64,000 nt of DNA from Planctomycetota bacterium. GTDB lineage: Bacteria > Planctomycetota > UBA1135 > GCA-002686595. Positions 52,808 through 61,523 of the stretch are shown here, piece after piece. The notes under the pieces are model-generated. The model saw only the letters and a list, made by a program, of their open reading frames with translations. It was not told where the DNA came from and did no database searches. The DNA lies in the NCBI GenBank assembly GCA_020638875.1, contig JACKHS010000006.1, positions 122,159-186,158 on the forward strand, given 5' to 3'. Each line of letters opens with the position of its first letter. Position 1 is the stretch's first letter. A program made the position numbers and the translations under genes.

Positions 52808-54508
52808 ATGAGCAACAAAGTGAGACTCGTAAACGACTCGAGGGCCCTGATCTCCATGCGCGAGTCTGATTTCGATGCTTACAGCGCGTACGGAGAAGTC
52901 GTCGACAATGCGGTTCAGGCTGAGGCGTCGTTTTGCCGGATTCAGATGCGAACGCAGCAGCGCCAATCGCCAGGACGACCCTTCCAGAAGCTAGCGAGTA
53001 TCGCCTTCGGCGACGATGGCACGGGCATGGACACGGACACGCTCCACAAGTGCCTTCAACTCGGGTATTCTTCGCGCTATGACGACAGGTCTGGGATTGG
53101 TCGCTTCGGCGTTGGGATGACTCTGGCAGCGATCAATCAGTGCAAGCACGTCGAGGTCTATTCGAAGGTCCAGGGAGGTCAGTGGCACTCCACGAGCATT
53201 GACTTGGACCAGATGACTTCTGGGGCCGAAGATGATGCAGGCATTCCGGAACCCACGCCCGCAAAGATCCCCGACGAGTACACCACTCTCGTCGGATCAG
53301 CGTCGGGAACCCTCGTGATCTGGTCCAAGTACGATCGACAGCCGTACAGCGCCTCCACCATGAAGGAAAAGCTGCGAATCTGGTTGGGTCGAACGTACCG
53401 AGAGTTCATCTGGGACGGGCTGACGATCTCTCTTGACGGGGCAATCATTCCTGCAATCGATCCGCTCTATCACCGCATTGAGAAGACCGCTTATCCAGAA
53501 GACCCGCAAGCGACCCTCTATGAGCCGATTGAGATCAAGTGGCCTATCCCTGATGATGCGCAGCAGCCTGGTGGGCCAAGACAGAGCTCGATTAAGATTC
53601 GGATGAGCCTCTTGCCGGAGGCATTCCGAAAACACCAGGGTGCCGGTAATGCCCAGGAAAACAGGGAACGTTCAATCCATTTGAACGAGGGCATCTCAAT
53701 CCTACGGAACGGTCGCGAGGTCTTTTACGGGCCCGTTCCTTACTGGCCGCATCGAGGTAAGAACAAGTGGTTCTCAGAGATCGATCGCTGGTGGAGTTGT
53801 GAGATCCGATTTGACGCGGTTCTCGATCGCGTCTTCACCGTAAAGAACATTAAGCGCGGCGCGGTGCCGAACGCCGAACTCAAGGAGTCCATTGCCGACT
53901 TGATTGCCCCCACTCGGGATACATGTCTCGAAAGTGTGCGTAAGCTATGGGCGAAAACGAAGAACGAGTCCTTACAAGGGAGCGACAGCGAGGAAAAGCC
54001 GTCACGGCCGGCGGAGAGAATCGCAAAAAAGACACCAACGGACAAGTCACTTATCGACAAGGACAAGGACTTCGAAAAAGAGGCGAAGCGGCTCATCGAC
54101 AAACGATCTGACCTGACGGATGAGGAAAAGGCTCAGATAGTGGCGAAGTGGAAGAGTCAGCCCTTCACGATCGAGACCGGATCATGGCGAGGCCCTCAGT
54201 TCTTCGAGGCTGCACACCTCGGAGGAAGCGACGTCATTCGCTACAACTTCGACCATGACTTCTTCAAAGAGGTCAACGCGCTCTTGGATGGTCTCGGTGA
54301 GACCCAGCAGAACCAGTCACCTGCAGCGCGCCTCAAGTGCCTGATGGACCTTCTCTTGATCAGCTACTGCAAGGCAGAGGCGAAGTTTGAGCCTGACATG
54401 GTGGTTGAGGTGTCAAGCTTCGTCGAGGACATGAAGATGAACTGGGGTCAGTACCTCGCGAGCTATCTGCGCACGTACCTCAGGGAGCTCGGTGATGTCC
54501 AAGAATGA
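52808..54508 (+). CDS. GHKL (HSP90/MORC-like) ATPase of the island
   Basis: A 566-residue protein with an N-terminal GHKL ATPase domain: the N box EVVDNAVQAEA near residues 21-31, the G1 box DDGTGMD near residue 61, and IGRFGVGMTLAA near residues 85-96 as the second glycine box. A transducer-like beta region follows (WDGLTISLDGAIIPAIDP, NEGISILRNGREVFYG). The charged C-terminal half (SEEKPSRPAERIAKK, DKDKDFEKEAKRLID) is partly coiled coil. Such MORC-like ATPases act as nucleotide-driven DNA clamps and are known from bacterial restriction-type loci. The start is set by AAGGA six bases before the ATG. It overlaps the next gene by 14 bp. The composition is low in GC for this genome. Confidence 0.85.
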   Translation: MSNKVRLVNDSRALISMRESDFDAYSAYGEVVDNAVQAEASFCRIQMRTQQRQSPGRPFQKLASIAFGDDGTGMDTDTLHKCLQLGYSSRYDDRSGIGRFGVGMTLAAINQCKHVEVYSKVQGGQWHSTSIDLDQMTSGAEDDAGIPEPTPAKIPDEYTTLVGSASGTLVIWSKYDRQPYSASTMKEKLRIWLGRTYREFIWDGLTISLDGAIIPAIDPLYHRIEKTAYPEDPQATLYEPIEIKWPIPDDAQQPGGPRQSSIKIRMSLLPEAFRKHQGAGNAQENRERSIHLNEGISILRNGREVFYGPVPYWPHRGKNKWFSEIDRWWSCEIRFDAVLDRVFTVKNIKRGAVPNAELKESIADLIAPTRDTCLESVRKLWAKTKNESLQGSDSEEKPSRPAERIAKKTPTDKSLIDKDKDFEKEAKRLIDKRSDLTDEEKAQIVAKWKSQPFTIETGSWRGPQFFEAAHLGGSDVIRYNFDHDFFKEVNALLDGLGETQQNQSPAARLKCLMDLLLISYCKAEAKFEPDMVVEVSSFVEDMKMNWGQYLASYLRTYLRELGDVQE

Positions 54509-55139
54509 AGCGAATGAACTGCCTGGGGTCATCGCGGCAACCGGCAGCAAGAGCAACCGTCTCGTAGCGCAGCTCAGTGAGTATGAGGGTGAACGGCTAC
54601 TCAATCTACGACGTTGGTATCTTGACAAGAAGACGAGAGAGTGGATGCCTACAAAGAAGGGTCTGTCCTTGACCGCGCGTGGCTACACGTTCCTGACGTC
54701 GGTCATCCACGAGTACGGTGGCGCGATTGCCGATTGGTTCGGCCAGATCGGTGAAGAAGGACCGTCAGGGAGTAGTGCAGTCACGAGGGCTGGAGAAACC
54801 GTGGAAGCCAGCCTAAAGGGCCAGAAGTTCGGCGTCGAGCGCGCGGAGTGGGCTAGTCCAGAGTCTTTCGTTGTCATTCACCAAGGCGGGGCAGCAGTAG
54901 TTCGCGTGAATGCCGGGACGGAGCTGGGGCGCCGCGTCCTGGAGGAGTACGACGACAGCGTAGAAGCGAAGGGCCGGAACGAGTCGGGAGTCGGGCTTCT
55001 CCTCAGCTACGTCGTCGCGCAAAGTCACGCAAGGGCGCTGTTTGACGGTCAGGATAAGTTTGAGGCTGCCGAGCTTCTTGACCTTCACAACTGGAACGTG
55101 GGCTTGTTGGTGAATCGGATGGTTCGTCGCAATGGCTGA
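54495..55139 (+). CDS. PC4/p15-like single-strand DNA-binding protein
   Basis: A 214-residue protein. Residues 24-76 (LSEYEGERLLNLRRWYLDKK, then PTKKGLSLTARGYTFL) follow the PC4/p15 transcription-coactivator fold, a dimeric single-strand DNA binder: a beta-hairpin with RRWY, a PTKKGLSL turn and a helix. The other 140 residues are unassigned. I use the ATG at 54495 with AGGGAG seven bases upstream, in place of the GTG just before it. It overlaps the GHKL gene by 14 bp and the helicase gene by 8 bp. The likely job is to hold single strands made or sensed by its partners; this is inference. Confidence 0.65.
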   Translation: MSKNEANELPGVIAATGSKSNRLVAQLSEYEGERLLNLRRWYLDKKTREWMPTKKGLSLTARGYTFLTSVIHEYGGAIADWFGQIGEEGPSGSSAVTRAGETVEASLKGQKFGVERAEWASPESFVVIHQGGAAVVRVNAGTELGRRVLEEYDDSVEAKGRNESGVGLLLSYVVAQSHARALFDGQDKFEAAELLDLHNWNVGLLVNRMVRRNG

Positions 55140-56772
55140 GAGGTCTATTCTCGAGTACTTGCCTCAAGTTGAGCTGCAAGAAGCACTTGGCTCGGATCTT
55201 CTGGAGCGCCTGGAGACGTTCGCGCCTGCCCTATTAGATGCCGAGTCCGACGGCCTATCAGTCTATAGGCGCGCCACATTAGTTCGCATTCTGGAGTCGT
55301 TCGGTACCCCGAAGCTCCTTGCCGACCGGAAGCTCCTACGGCGCCTGTACGAGTCCATCCCGGACGATCGTTTCTGGGATATCGCGGAGAAGTCAGGGTT
55401 CGCCGAGAAAGGGCAGTCTCGATCCGAGGTCCAGGAAGCGCTAGTCGGCCATGGCTGGAAGTCGGGGCCTACGTGTCGAGCGATCGCTGTTGCTGGCCAG
55501 CTTCCAGAGCGATTGGTGCCTGCCTCGGCGGAGCGTCGTTCGGATCGATTTGTGGTGTCAAGTTCCCGTGCACCATTCAAACAACTGATCGATTACCAGT
55601 TCTACGCTATGCAGGAGGCAGTCGAGGCTCTCAAGAACCCGCGCGCGCGGCTCGTGCTGCAGATGCCGACGGGTTCGGGGAAGACCCGTACTGCCATGGA
55701 GATCGTGTCTCAGGTGTTGAATCAAGCGGGGTCGCGTCGAGTGGTCTGGCTCGCACACAGCTCGGAGCTATGCGATCAGGCTGTACAGTGCTTCGACGAC
55801 GTTTGGGTGCATCTTGGTCGCGACGACGCTGCCGTTCGTTGCTACTACGACGGAATGCGGCCTGTTGGCCAGTTGGATGAAAAGGAGCTTGTAGTCGCAA
55901 GCTTTCAGACCCTCTACTCAGATCTCGACAACAAGAAAGGCTTCTTCGCGGAGAGCCGCGACGTGGACTTGGTGGTCGTGGATGAGGCGCACCGAGTCAT
56001 CGCACCAACCTATCGTGCGGTGACAGAGGGGCTAGTGTCCGATAATACTCAGGTTCTTGGCCTGACAGCGACTCCGGGGCGCGGCCTGTTTGACTTTGAG
56101 GGCAACGAGGAATTGGCAAGGTTCTTCTTCAGTCGAGTTGTCCAGCTCCGCGGTCATGGTGACGAGTCCGCCATTGAGCACCTCCAGAAACGCGGTGTGC
56201 TGTCGACCGTAGAGCAGGAACGGCTGCAAACAACGTCGTCGATTGAATTGACCCCACAGGACCGTCGCTACATCGCTGAGCGGTTTGACCTGCCTCCTCG
56301 CGTCCTCAATGAACTAGGGCAAGACGATGTTCGGACATTCGAGATCGTGGGACGTCTACGGGATCTCGCCAAGGATGGCGCATCCATAATCTTCTTCGCT
56401 ACGAGCGTGGAACACTCTCGGTTCGTGTGCGCGCTCTTGCACCTTTGTAAGATTTCTTCGGTTCACGTGGACGGCGGCGTTGGGACAGACGCACGTCGGA
56501 AGGCGATCGACGGCTTCAAATCAGGCGTCTATCAGGTCATGTGTAACTTCGGCGTGCTTGCGACCGGCTTCGATGCTCCGAACACAGACGTAGTGTTCAT
56601 CGCCCGGCCCACTGCGTCAGTTGTACTTTACAGCCAAATGATTGGTCGTGGTTTGCGTGGACCCAGGGTTGGCGGAACGGAGTCGTGCCGGGTGGTCAAC
56701 GTCGTGGACAACATCATCGGCATGCCGGAGAACAACGAGATTTTTGACGTATTCGCCGACTACTGGAGCTGA
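55132..56772 (+). CDS. Superfamily 2 DEAH helicase of the island
   Basis: A 546-residue helicase/translocase. After an unassigned N-terminal region (about 150 residues) come motif I LQMPTGSGKTRTAME, motif II VVVDEAHR, motif III LGLTATPGRG and, in the second RecA domain, ATGFDAPNTDVVFIARP (motif V) and QMIGRGLRGP (motif VI). The closest style is the ResIII/type III restriction group. No nuclease domain is fused to it; the PLD gene begins 2 bp after its stop and could supply that activity. Coupled start (8-bp overlap with the PC4-like gene). Confidence 0.88.
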   Translation: MAERSILEYLPQVELQEALGSDLLERLETFAPALLDAESDGLSVYRRATLVRILESFGTPKLLADRKLLRRLYESIPDDRFWDIAEKSGFAEKGQSRSEVQEALVGHGWKSGPTCRAIAVAGQLPERLVPASAERRSDRFVVSSSRAPFKQLIDYQFYAMQEAVEALKNPRARLVLQMPTGSGKTRTAMEIVSQVLNQAGSRRVVWLAHSSELCDQAVQCFDDVWVHLGRDDAAVRCYYDGMRPVGQLDEKELVVASFQTLYSDLDNKKGFFAESRDVDLVVVDEAHRVIAPTYRAVTEGLVSDNTQVLGLTATPGRGLFDFEGNEELARFFFSRVVQLRGHGDESAIEHLQKRGVLSTVEQERLQTTSSIELTPQDRRYIAERFDLPPRVLNELGQDDVRTFEIVGRLRDLAKDGASIIFFATSVEHSRFVCALLHLCKISSVHVDGGVGTDARRKAIDGFKSGVYQVMCNFGVLATGFDAPNTDVVFIARPTASVVLYSQMIGRGLRGPRVGGTESCRVVNVVDNIIGMPENNEIFDVFADYWS

Positions 56773-56774
56773 TT

Positions 56775-57731
56775 GTGATTCGTACAGGGGCGCCCGTCTT
56801 CTCTTGCGCGACGTGGCATGATTCTCAAGCACAGGACGTCTTGGGAGCGGCTCGTGAGGAAGTCTTGGTTTTTTCTCCGTTCGTGACGTTTCAAGGTATG
56901 CGGGCGGTCAGCCGGGCTTGTAAGGAAGTGTCCAGTCGATTGTTGCTGGTCCGATGGAGGCTTGACGATCTCCTGGCGGGCGCATCCGATACGGCGGCAG
57001 TCCGAATGGCACTTGGGGCTGGCTGGAGCGTTCGACGGGACACGGGGCTCCACGCGAAGATCGTGTTGGTCGATGCGCGGCATGCTATAGTCGGCTCAGC
57101 CAATGTGACGTCGAAGGGACTCGGCCTCGACGGCAGGGGCAACTTCGAATGCACCGCCGTCGTGCATTCCTCTCTTGGGTTTTACCAGAACTGTAGAGAT
57201 CATTTTGAGAGGGCGGTTAAGGTTGACCTCGCGCTCGTGGAGGCGGTTGACGCACATCTTCGGACCTCGGTGCGCGCAGAGAGCACGATCGACGCTGACC
57301 GAGACTTCGAAGCTCTGTTTGTGTCGAGTGTTTCTTGGTTGGGACTCGAGGAGAGTTCGTGGCCAATAGAACTTACGCGGGTGCAGTTTTCGGATCCGCC
57401 TACTTCCGCGCAGAAGGCTGCCTTGTGTGATGTCTTGGAAGAATATTGCTCAGCGAACGACTTGCAGGCGCGCCGAGCACTCTTGGAGTCTGAGTTCGTG
57501 CATGCCCTGCTCGAGCCGGCTATGTGTGACATCGGCTTTGGCGCAGCGCGGCAAGTCGTCCGGTATCATCTGGACGCCAATGATTGGCATCAGATCAGTG
57601 ACACCTCTGTAACGCAGGCGCTGTTCGCTTGGATGGCGCGGTACCTTCCAGATGTGGTAGACGTGTATCGACCGCGCCATAGAGAGGTCCTGCGACAAGT
57701 TGGATCTTTGTCGACCGCCGCGTCTCAGTAG
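56775..57731 (+). CDS. PLD-family (HKD) nuclease-like protein
   Basis: A 318-residue protein with one phospholipase D catalytic motif, LHAKIVLVD then IVGSANVT (about residues 94-115), the HxK(x)nGSxN form used by PLD-type nucleases such as BfiI and by DISARM DrmC. One motif per chain means it must dimerise to make an active site. The C-terminal 150 residues are unassigned and helical. The start is a GTG at 56775, two bases after the helicase stop, with GGAG upstream. As the last gene of the GHKL-PC4-helicase operon it is the likely DNA-cutting component. Confidence 0.82.
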   Translation: MIRTGAPVFSCATWHDSQAQDVLGAAREEVLVFSPFVTFQGMRAVSRACKEVSSRLLLVRWRLDDLLAGASDTAAVRMALGAGWSVRRDTGLHAKIVLVDARHAIVGSANVTSKGLGLDGRGNFECTAVVHSSLGFYQNCRDHFERAVKVDLALVEAVDAHLRTSVRAESTIDADRDFEALFVSSVSWLGLEESSWPIELTRVQFSDPPTSAQKAALCDVLEEYCSANDLQARRALLESEFVHALLEPAMCDIGFGAARQVVRYHLDANDWHQISDTSVTQALFAWMARYLPDVVDVYRPRHREVLRQVGSLSTAASQ

Positions 57732-58366
57732 TCGTTGTTAATCGAGCGTGGGGACACTTGGCGATTAGCAGGTGACGCAATTGAGGCAGCCCCCGACTTG
57801 GGTCTTAGGGATCCCAATGCATCAGAGAATGCCAGACTTCCTGCAGCACCGAAGGCAGAGCCGGCAAGTCGCCTCTTCTGGATGATCGCGATGGGCCCAT
57901 ACGAGAGTGCCATCGGCGTACCGAGTATCCGGCGGCGCCTCTCGGGTTCCACACCTCGAAGTCATGTCGCCCATGCGGTGGTAGATTCGGGCGACGTGAG
58001 TTTCGCCAACTTCAGCTGCATGGCCGCCCCAGCTGGGTCTCAGGAGAGATGTGGTCAAGATCGCGCTGGCGGTTGTCTCGGCAGAGGGCGTCGGCAAGCA
58101 GCGACATTGCAGTCCACCAGGACTCAGTGTCAGGGCCCGCGGACTCGACTCCCCGCGTGGCGGCCTGCGGTGGAGCCTACTTTGCTCGGGGCCATGGCAG
58201 AAGGTCTCATCTAGTTGCACGCTTGGCTGCATGGGCGTCGATCGCATACACCTCAGCACTTCCCAAGAATTCGTCAAGCCGGCACGAAAGCGGCACAAGC
58301 GGCGCGCGGCTACGGATGCTCGTTCAGGCCGACGCCCGCAAGCTTGTTTGGACACAGACCTTAGAC
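57732..58366. other. Non-coding stretch between the island operon and tRNA-Arg
   Basis: A 635-bp stretch with several overlapping open frames on both strands, none with a credible start, ribosome site or recognisable domain. Composition is intermediate between island and chromosome. It may be decayed DNA at the right end of the insertion. No integrase fragment and no repeat of the tRNA end were found. Confidence 0.45.
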
Positions 58367-58443
58367 TGGTACGCCCGGCGGGATTCGAACCCACGACCCC
58401 CGGTTTAGGAAACCGGTGCTCTATCCTGCTGAGCTACGGGCGC
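58367..58443 (-). tRNA. tRNA-Arg (anticodon CCT)
   Basis: A complete 77-nt cloverleaf on the minus strand, including an encoded CCA end (58367-58369). Acceptor arms GCGCCCG and CGGGCGT pair, with a G-U at the first position. The D arm is GCTC/GAGC, the anticodon arm CCGGT-TTCCTAA-ACCGG with anticodon CCT, and the T arm GTGGG-TTCGAAT-CCCGC. It reads AGG codons, which are rare in such GC-rich genes. Its 3' end points to the defence island, the usual orientation for an attachment site of integrating elements. Confidence 0.95.
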
Positions 58444-58745
58444 ATGCTCCATCGTGGAGCAGGGTACTGCCGCGGGGGCTTGGTGTCGCCCCTGTGGATT
58501 CGGGAGGCGAGAGGGGTCGGGTGGGACCTCGCGCCGGTGAGGTGCCTGCGATCGCTGCGCCTCGATCGCCCGCGCCCGTGAAGAGGCTCGGCAAGTACAC
58601 GGGTCCAGACGATTCGGTGTGGCTCCACCGAGCCCATGCCACCTCTCCGCCCCCCCCCCCAGGCACACCCTCGCGATCAGGTGCTACCCATCGTCTGTCG
58701 CCGAGGTGGGCGCGAGGCGGGTCTGCTGCGGCGAGATCGAGCTCG
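58444..58745. other. Non-coding leader before the restriction gene with an 11-C tract
   Basis: A 302-bp gap. It contains a run of eleven C residues at 58650-58660, about 86 bp before the proposed ATG of the restriction endonuclease gene. Open frames cross it but have non-coding composition. The promoter of the restriction gene should be here. Confidence 0.4.
58650..58660. repeat. Poly-C tract (11 bases)
   Basis: A homopolymer of eleven C residues, the longest in the window, upstream of the restriction gene. Such tracts slip during replication and also cause sequence errors. Confidence 0.8.
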
Positions 58746-59603
58746 ATGCAGACTCTCCATGCACTCTTCGCGGCGGCCAAGCGGGCCTACGACTCGGGCG
58801 GGACTCCGCACGGGCCGATCGGGGATACGGCGGCGCACGCGATCGAGCTGCTCGCGCAACGGGCGCGGAGTCGGGGGCTGGCGCAGTGCGACGGCAAGGC
58901 GTACTCGGTCTTCGAGGCGAGTGGGCGGGTCAGTCGGCCGTTCCTGCCGAGCCTGTACGAGCCCGATCCGCGGGTCTTCCAGGCCGAGTGGCGGGCGCTG
59001 GTCCAGGCGGCGCAGCCGAAAGCGAAGTGCTACGGCCTGGCGGCGGCGCGATCGAACCGGGTGCTCTACACCGCGCTCACGGCCTTCTGCGTCTGCTACG
59101 ACCTGTGGAAGCCCGGGAGCCGCAAGACTCCCGGGACGTTCTTCGAGGCGGTGCTCGGGTCGATCCTCCAACCCGTGCTGCCCGGCTTCCGGCGCGAGGG
59201 CCACGTCATCCTGCCCGGCCAGACGGAGAACGTCTCGACCGACATCGTCTTCCACTCCCCTGCCAGCGCGCACGGGGGGCTGGTGATCCCGGCCAAGATC
59301 ACGACGCGGGAACGGGTCGTTCAGCCGTTCGCGCACCAGCGCATCCTGGACTCGATCTTCGGCGCGGGTGCGTTCAAGTCCGTGCTGATCTGCGTCAGCG
59401 AGATGCAACGCGACGGGGACGCCAACGCCAACGCGATCTGCGTTCCGGGCACCATCCGGCTGTTCCAGATGCACCTCGCCGCCATGTCCGGCATCGGCTA
59501 CCTCGATCCACCGGCGCGCTACCTGGCCGCGGACGTCTCGTCGGTGATCCCCGTCTTCACGGTGGGCGAGCTGCTGGAGACGCGACTCCCGCTGATCGTC
59601 TAG
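58746..59603 (+). CDS. Putative type II restriction endonuclease
   Basis: A 285-residue protein, unrelated by eye to anything housekeeping. The core TFFEAVLGSILQPVLPGF, then VSTDIVF (Asp near residue 166), VIPAKITTRERVVQPFAHQRILD (about residues 179-201) and CVSEMQRD looks like a PD-(D/E)xK nuclease in which Asp, Lys and the TTRER segment form the active site. The KxTTRER...QxxAHQRILD pattern is seen in type II enzymes paired with C5 methyltransferases. I use the ATG at 58746, since sequence upstream has non-coding composition. It is convergent with a C5-cytosine methyltransferase gene 450 bp away, which supports the call. The recognition site is unknown. Confidence 0.65.
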   Translation: MQTLHALFAAAKRAYDSGGTPHGPIGDTAAHAIELLAQRARSRGLAQCDGKAYSVFEASGRVSRPFLPSLYEPDPRVFQAEWRALVQAAQPKAKCYGLAAARSNRVLYTALTAFCVCYDLWKPGSRKTPGTFFEAVLGSILQPVLPGFRREGHVILPGQTENVSTDIVFHSPASAHGGLVIPAKITTRERVVQPFAHQRILDSIFGAGAFKSVLICVSEMQRDGDANANAICVPGTIRLFQMHLAAMSGIGYLDPPARYLAADVSSVIPVFTVGELLETRLPLIV

Positions 59604-60052
59604 GAGCCTGTCCGCGACGTGCGTCGGAGGCCGGCGTGGCGGCTTGCGCCTGGGTGCGGCGATTGGGATGACGGGCGGCTCGATGGATGCATCGAGGCTT
59701 GCGAACGCCGCACGGGAGTAGCTGACGCGGTGACGGCGCCGGGTGACGTCTCGGCCTGGAGCCCAGCAACCTGTCGAAGGCGAGCTTCCGAGGCCGGGTC
59801 GGCGGCATCCGCTTCGGTGTGAGGCCTGGAACCGCGGGCGAAGCGGTGAGATGCGTCGGGCTCACGAGCGTCGCGCGGGAGCCGAGGACGCTGACCCTGC
59901 GCTGGCGGGCTTGCTCGACGATCAGCTCGTCACCCTTCGAGATCCGACACTCGAACCTCGCGCGCGGCTCTCGTCGAGTCGATCGATCCGCGTGGGTGCC
60001 TCTCGCGCACCGTCTCGAGCCGGTGCCGACGTCGCGGGCACCCCGACGTGTC
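59604..60052. other. Gap between restriction and methyltransferase genes
   Basis: This 449-bp region lies between the two convergent genes. Open frames on both strands lack ribosome sites and recognisable features. I see no strong hairpin. It may hold terminators or remnants of a lost gene. Confidence 0.35.
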
Positions 60053-61171
60053 TCAGAAGAGCTCGCGCTGATCGTCGAGGGCCGCGTTCACGCGGCGCGA
60101 CCTGCGGCGCGGGCGCTCGAGCCCGTCCGCGACTCGCAAGCACGTGAGGAGCTCCCGTCCGACGGCTTGCGCGAGCGGCGGGGGGACGACGTTGCCGATC
60201 TGCGAGCGTTGGTGCTGGCGCGTGCCGAGGAACTCGAAGTGGTCGGGGAAGCCCTGCAGCCGCGCGGCCTCCCGGGGCGTCAACGGCCTGTCCTGCAACG
60301 GGTGCCCGTATCGTCCGCGCGTGAAGCTGTCGAAGCCGCCGGTCAAGGTGGGGCACTGCCCGTCCCACTCCAGCCGGCCGTACACGTCGGGCCAGCCGCC
60401 GCGGCTCGTGTCCACGGACTGGTGGCACGCGAGCCGCAACGCCTCGGGGATGTCGCGCCACCCTCCGCCCTGCGGCACGTGCGAGAAGCGCTCGATGTTG
60501 AGGGCGGTGACGCGCGCCCGCTGATGGTTCGGGAAGTCCGGGTGGATCGAGTAGTCCTCGGGCGGCTCGGGCAGACCCGCGAGCGTCTCTCCGACGGTAC
60601 GCCAGCGCTCGGCGGTCGGCGCGGGCGGGCTGAACGCGACGCCCTGATCTCGGCGCACGCCGACGACGACGAAGCGCTCGCGTGTCTGCGCCAACCCGTA
60701 GTCCGCGCAGTTGTAGAAGTGCGGGAAGAGGGCGTACTCGCTCAGGTGCTCCTGCATGAAGCGCAGGTAGGGCCGGCCGCGCTTCTGGCCGAAGATGGCG
60801 ACGTTCTCGAAGAGGAACGTGCGGGGAACGAGCTCACGGACGAGCTCCGCGAAGCGCGCCACGAGGTCGTTGCGAGCGTCCCCGAGATGAGCGCCGCGCT
60901 TCTGCTTCGAGAAGCCCTGACACGGCGGACCGCCGGCGAACAGCGCCAGCTCTCCGCGCTCGACGCCGAGTCGCTCGAGCAGCTCGCGCGGCTCGACCTC
61001 GCGCGCGTCCGCGACGATGCACTCCCCCGCGAGGTTGTGGCGATGCGTTCGCACGGCCCACTCGTCGAGATCGAAGGCCAAGCCCGGGACGAACCCTGCC
61101 TGCTCGAGACCGAGGCTCATCCCGCCCGGGCCGCAGAAGGAGTCGAGGAAGGTGTACGTCGCCGTAGTCAT
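60053..61171 (-). CDS. DNA (cytosine-5)-methyltransferase
   Basis: A 372-residue C5-MTase that methylates cytosine in a specific DNA sequence with S-adenosylmethionine. Motif I is FLDSFCGPGGMSLG (residues 8-21), motif IV with the catalytic Cys is GGPPCQGFS (near residues 79-87), motif VI FENV (near 120), motif VIII QTRERF (near 162), then a target-recognition region and motifs IX/X RPLTPREAARLQGFPDHF and QIGNVVPPPLA. All are intact. With the convergent nuclease gene and the Xre gene upstream it forms a type II restriction-modification unit. The C-terminal tail is basic (RPRRRSRR). Confidence 0.93.
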   Translation of the reverse strand: MTTATYTFLDSFCGPGGMSLGLEQAGFVPGLAFDLDEWAVRTHRHNLAGECIVADAREVEPRELLERLGVERGELALFAGGPPCQGFSKQKRGAHLGDARNDLVARFAELVRELVPRTFLFENVAIFGQKRGRPYLRFMQEHLSEYALFPHFYNCADYGLAQTRERFVVVGVRRDQGVAFSPPAPTAERWRTVGETLAGLPEPPEDYSIHPDFPNHQRARVTALNIERFSHVPQGGGWRDIPEALRLACHQSVDTSRGGWPDVYGRLEWDGQCPTLTGGFDSFTRGRYGHPLQDRPLTPREAARLQGFPDHFEFLGTRQHQRSQIGNVVPPPLAQAVGRELLTCLRVADGLERPRRRSRRVNAALDDQRELF

Positions 61172-61523
61172 GACCAGCTGTGTCCCGCGTGCGCGGCGCG
61201 ACCGCGCCTCGAGTCGCGCGCCAGACCATCGCAGATCGCGGCGCGGTTGCGCGCCCCGCGGACGAAGTTCTCGGGCAGCGCGCGCGCGGGCCAGGGCCTA
61301 ACTCCGCGATCCACGGGCGTCCGGCGCGTGGCGGCCGGGAGCCGCTCCGCCCGCGCGGAGCTCGACCGGCCCCCGCCGCAGCCCCGCGGGACGACCTCGT
61401 CGACGGCCTGCGGCCCGGCGGCACGTCCCGGCGATGCCGACGACGAGGCCTTGCGGCGGCTGGCCCGAAGCGCGGCGCTCGCCGGGGCCGATGCCCTCAC
61501 ACCGCCGATCGGCCGGCGCGCGA
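61172..61523. other. Gap between the Xre and methyltransferase genes
   Basis: A 352-bp GC-rich region upstream of the methyltransferase start on the minus strand. No gene is supported. The methyltransferase promoter is expected here, and a binding site for the Xre protein would be natural, but I see no clear C-box dyad. Confidence 0.35.

Noticed and set aside
55132..57731. Helicase plus PLD nuclease as a DISARM system
   Set aside because: There is no DUF1998 protein (DrmB), no methyltransferase in the cluster, and the helicase is not DrmA-sized. The GHKL and PC4 genes do not belong to DISARM.
57735..58394. Open frames of 159 and 190 codons on opposite strands after the PLD gene
   Set aside because: No ribosome sites, no recognisable segments and composition unlike coding; one of them runs into the tRNA.
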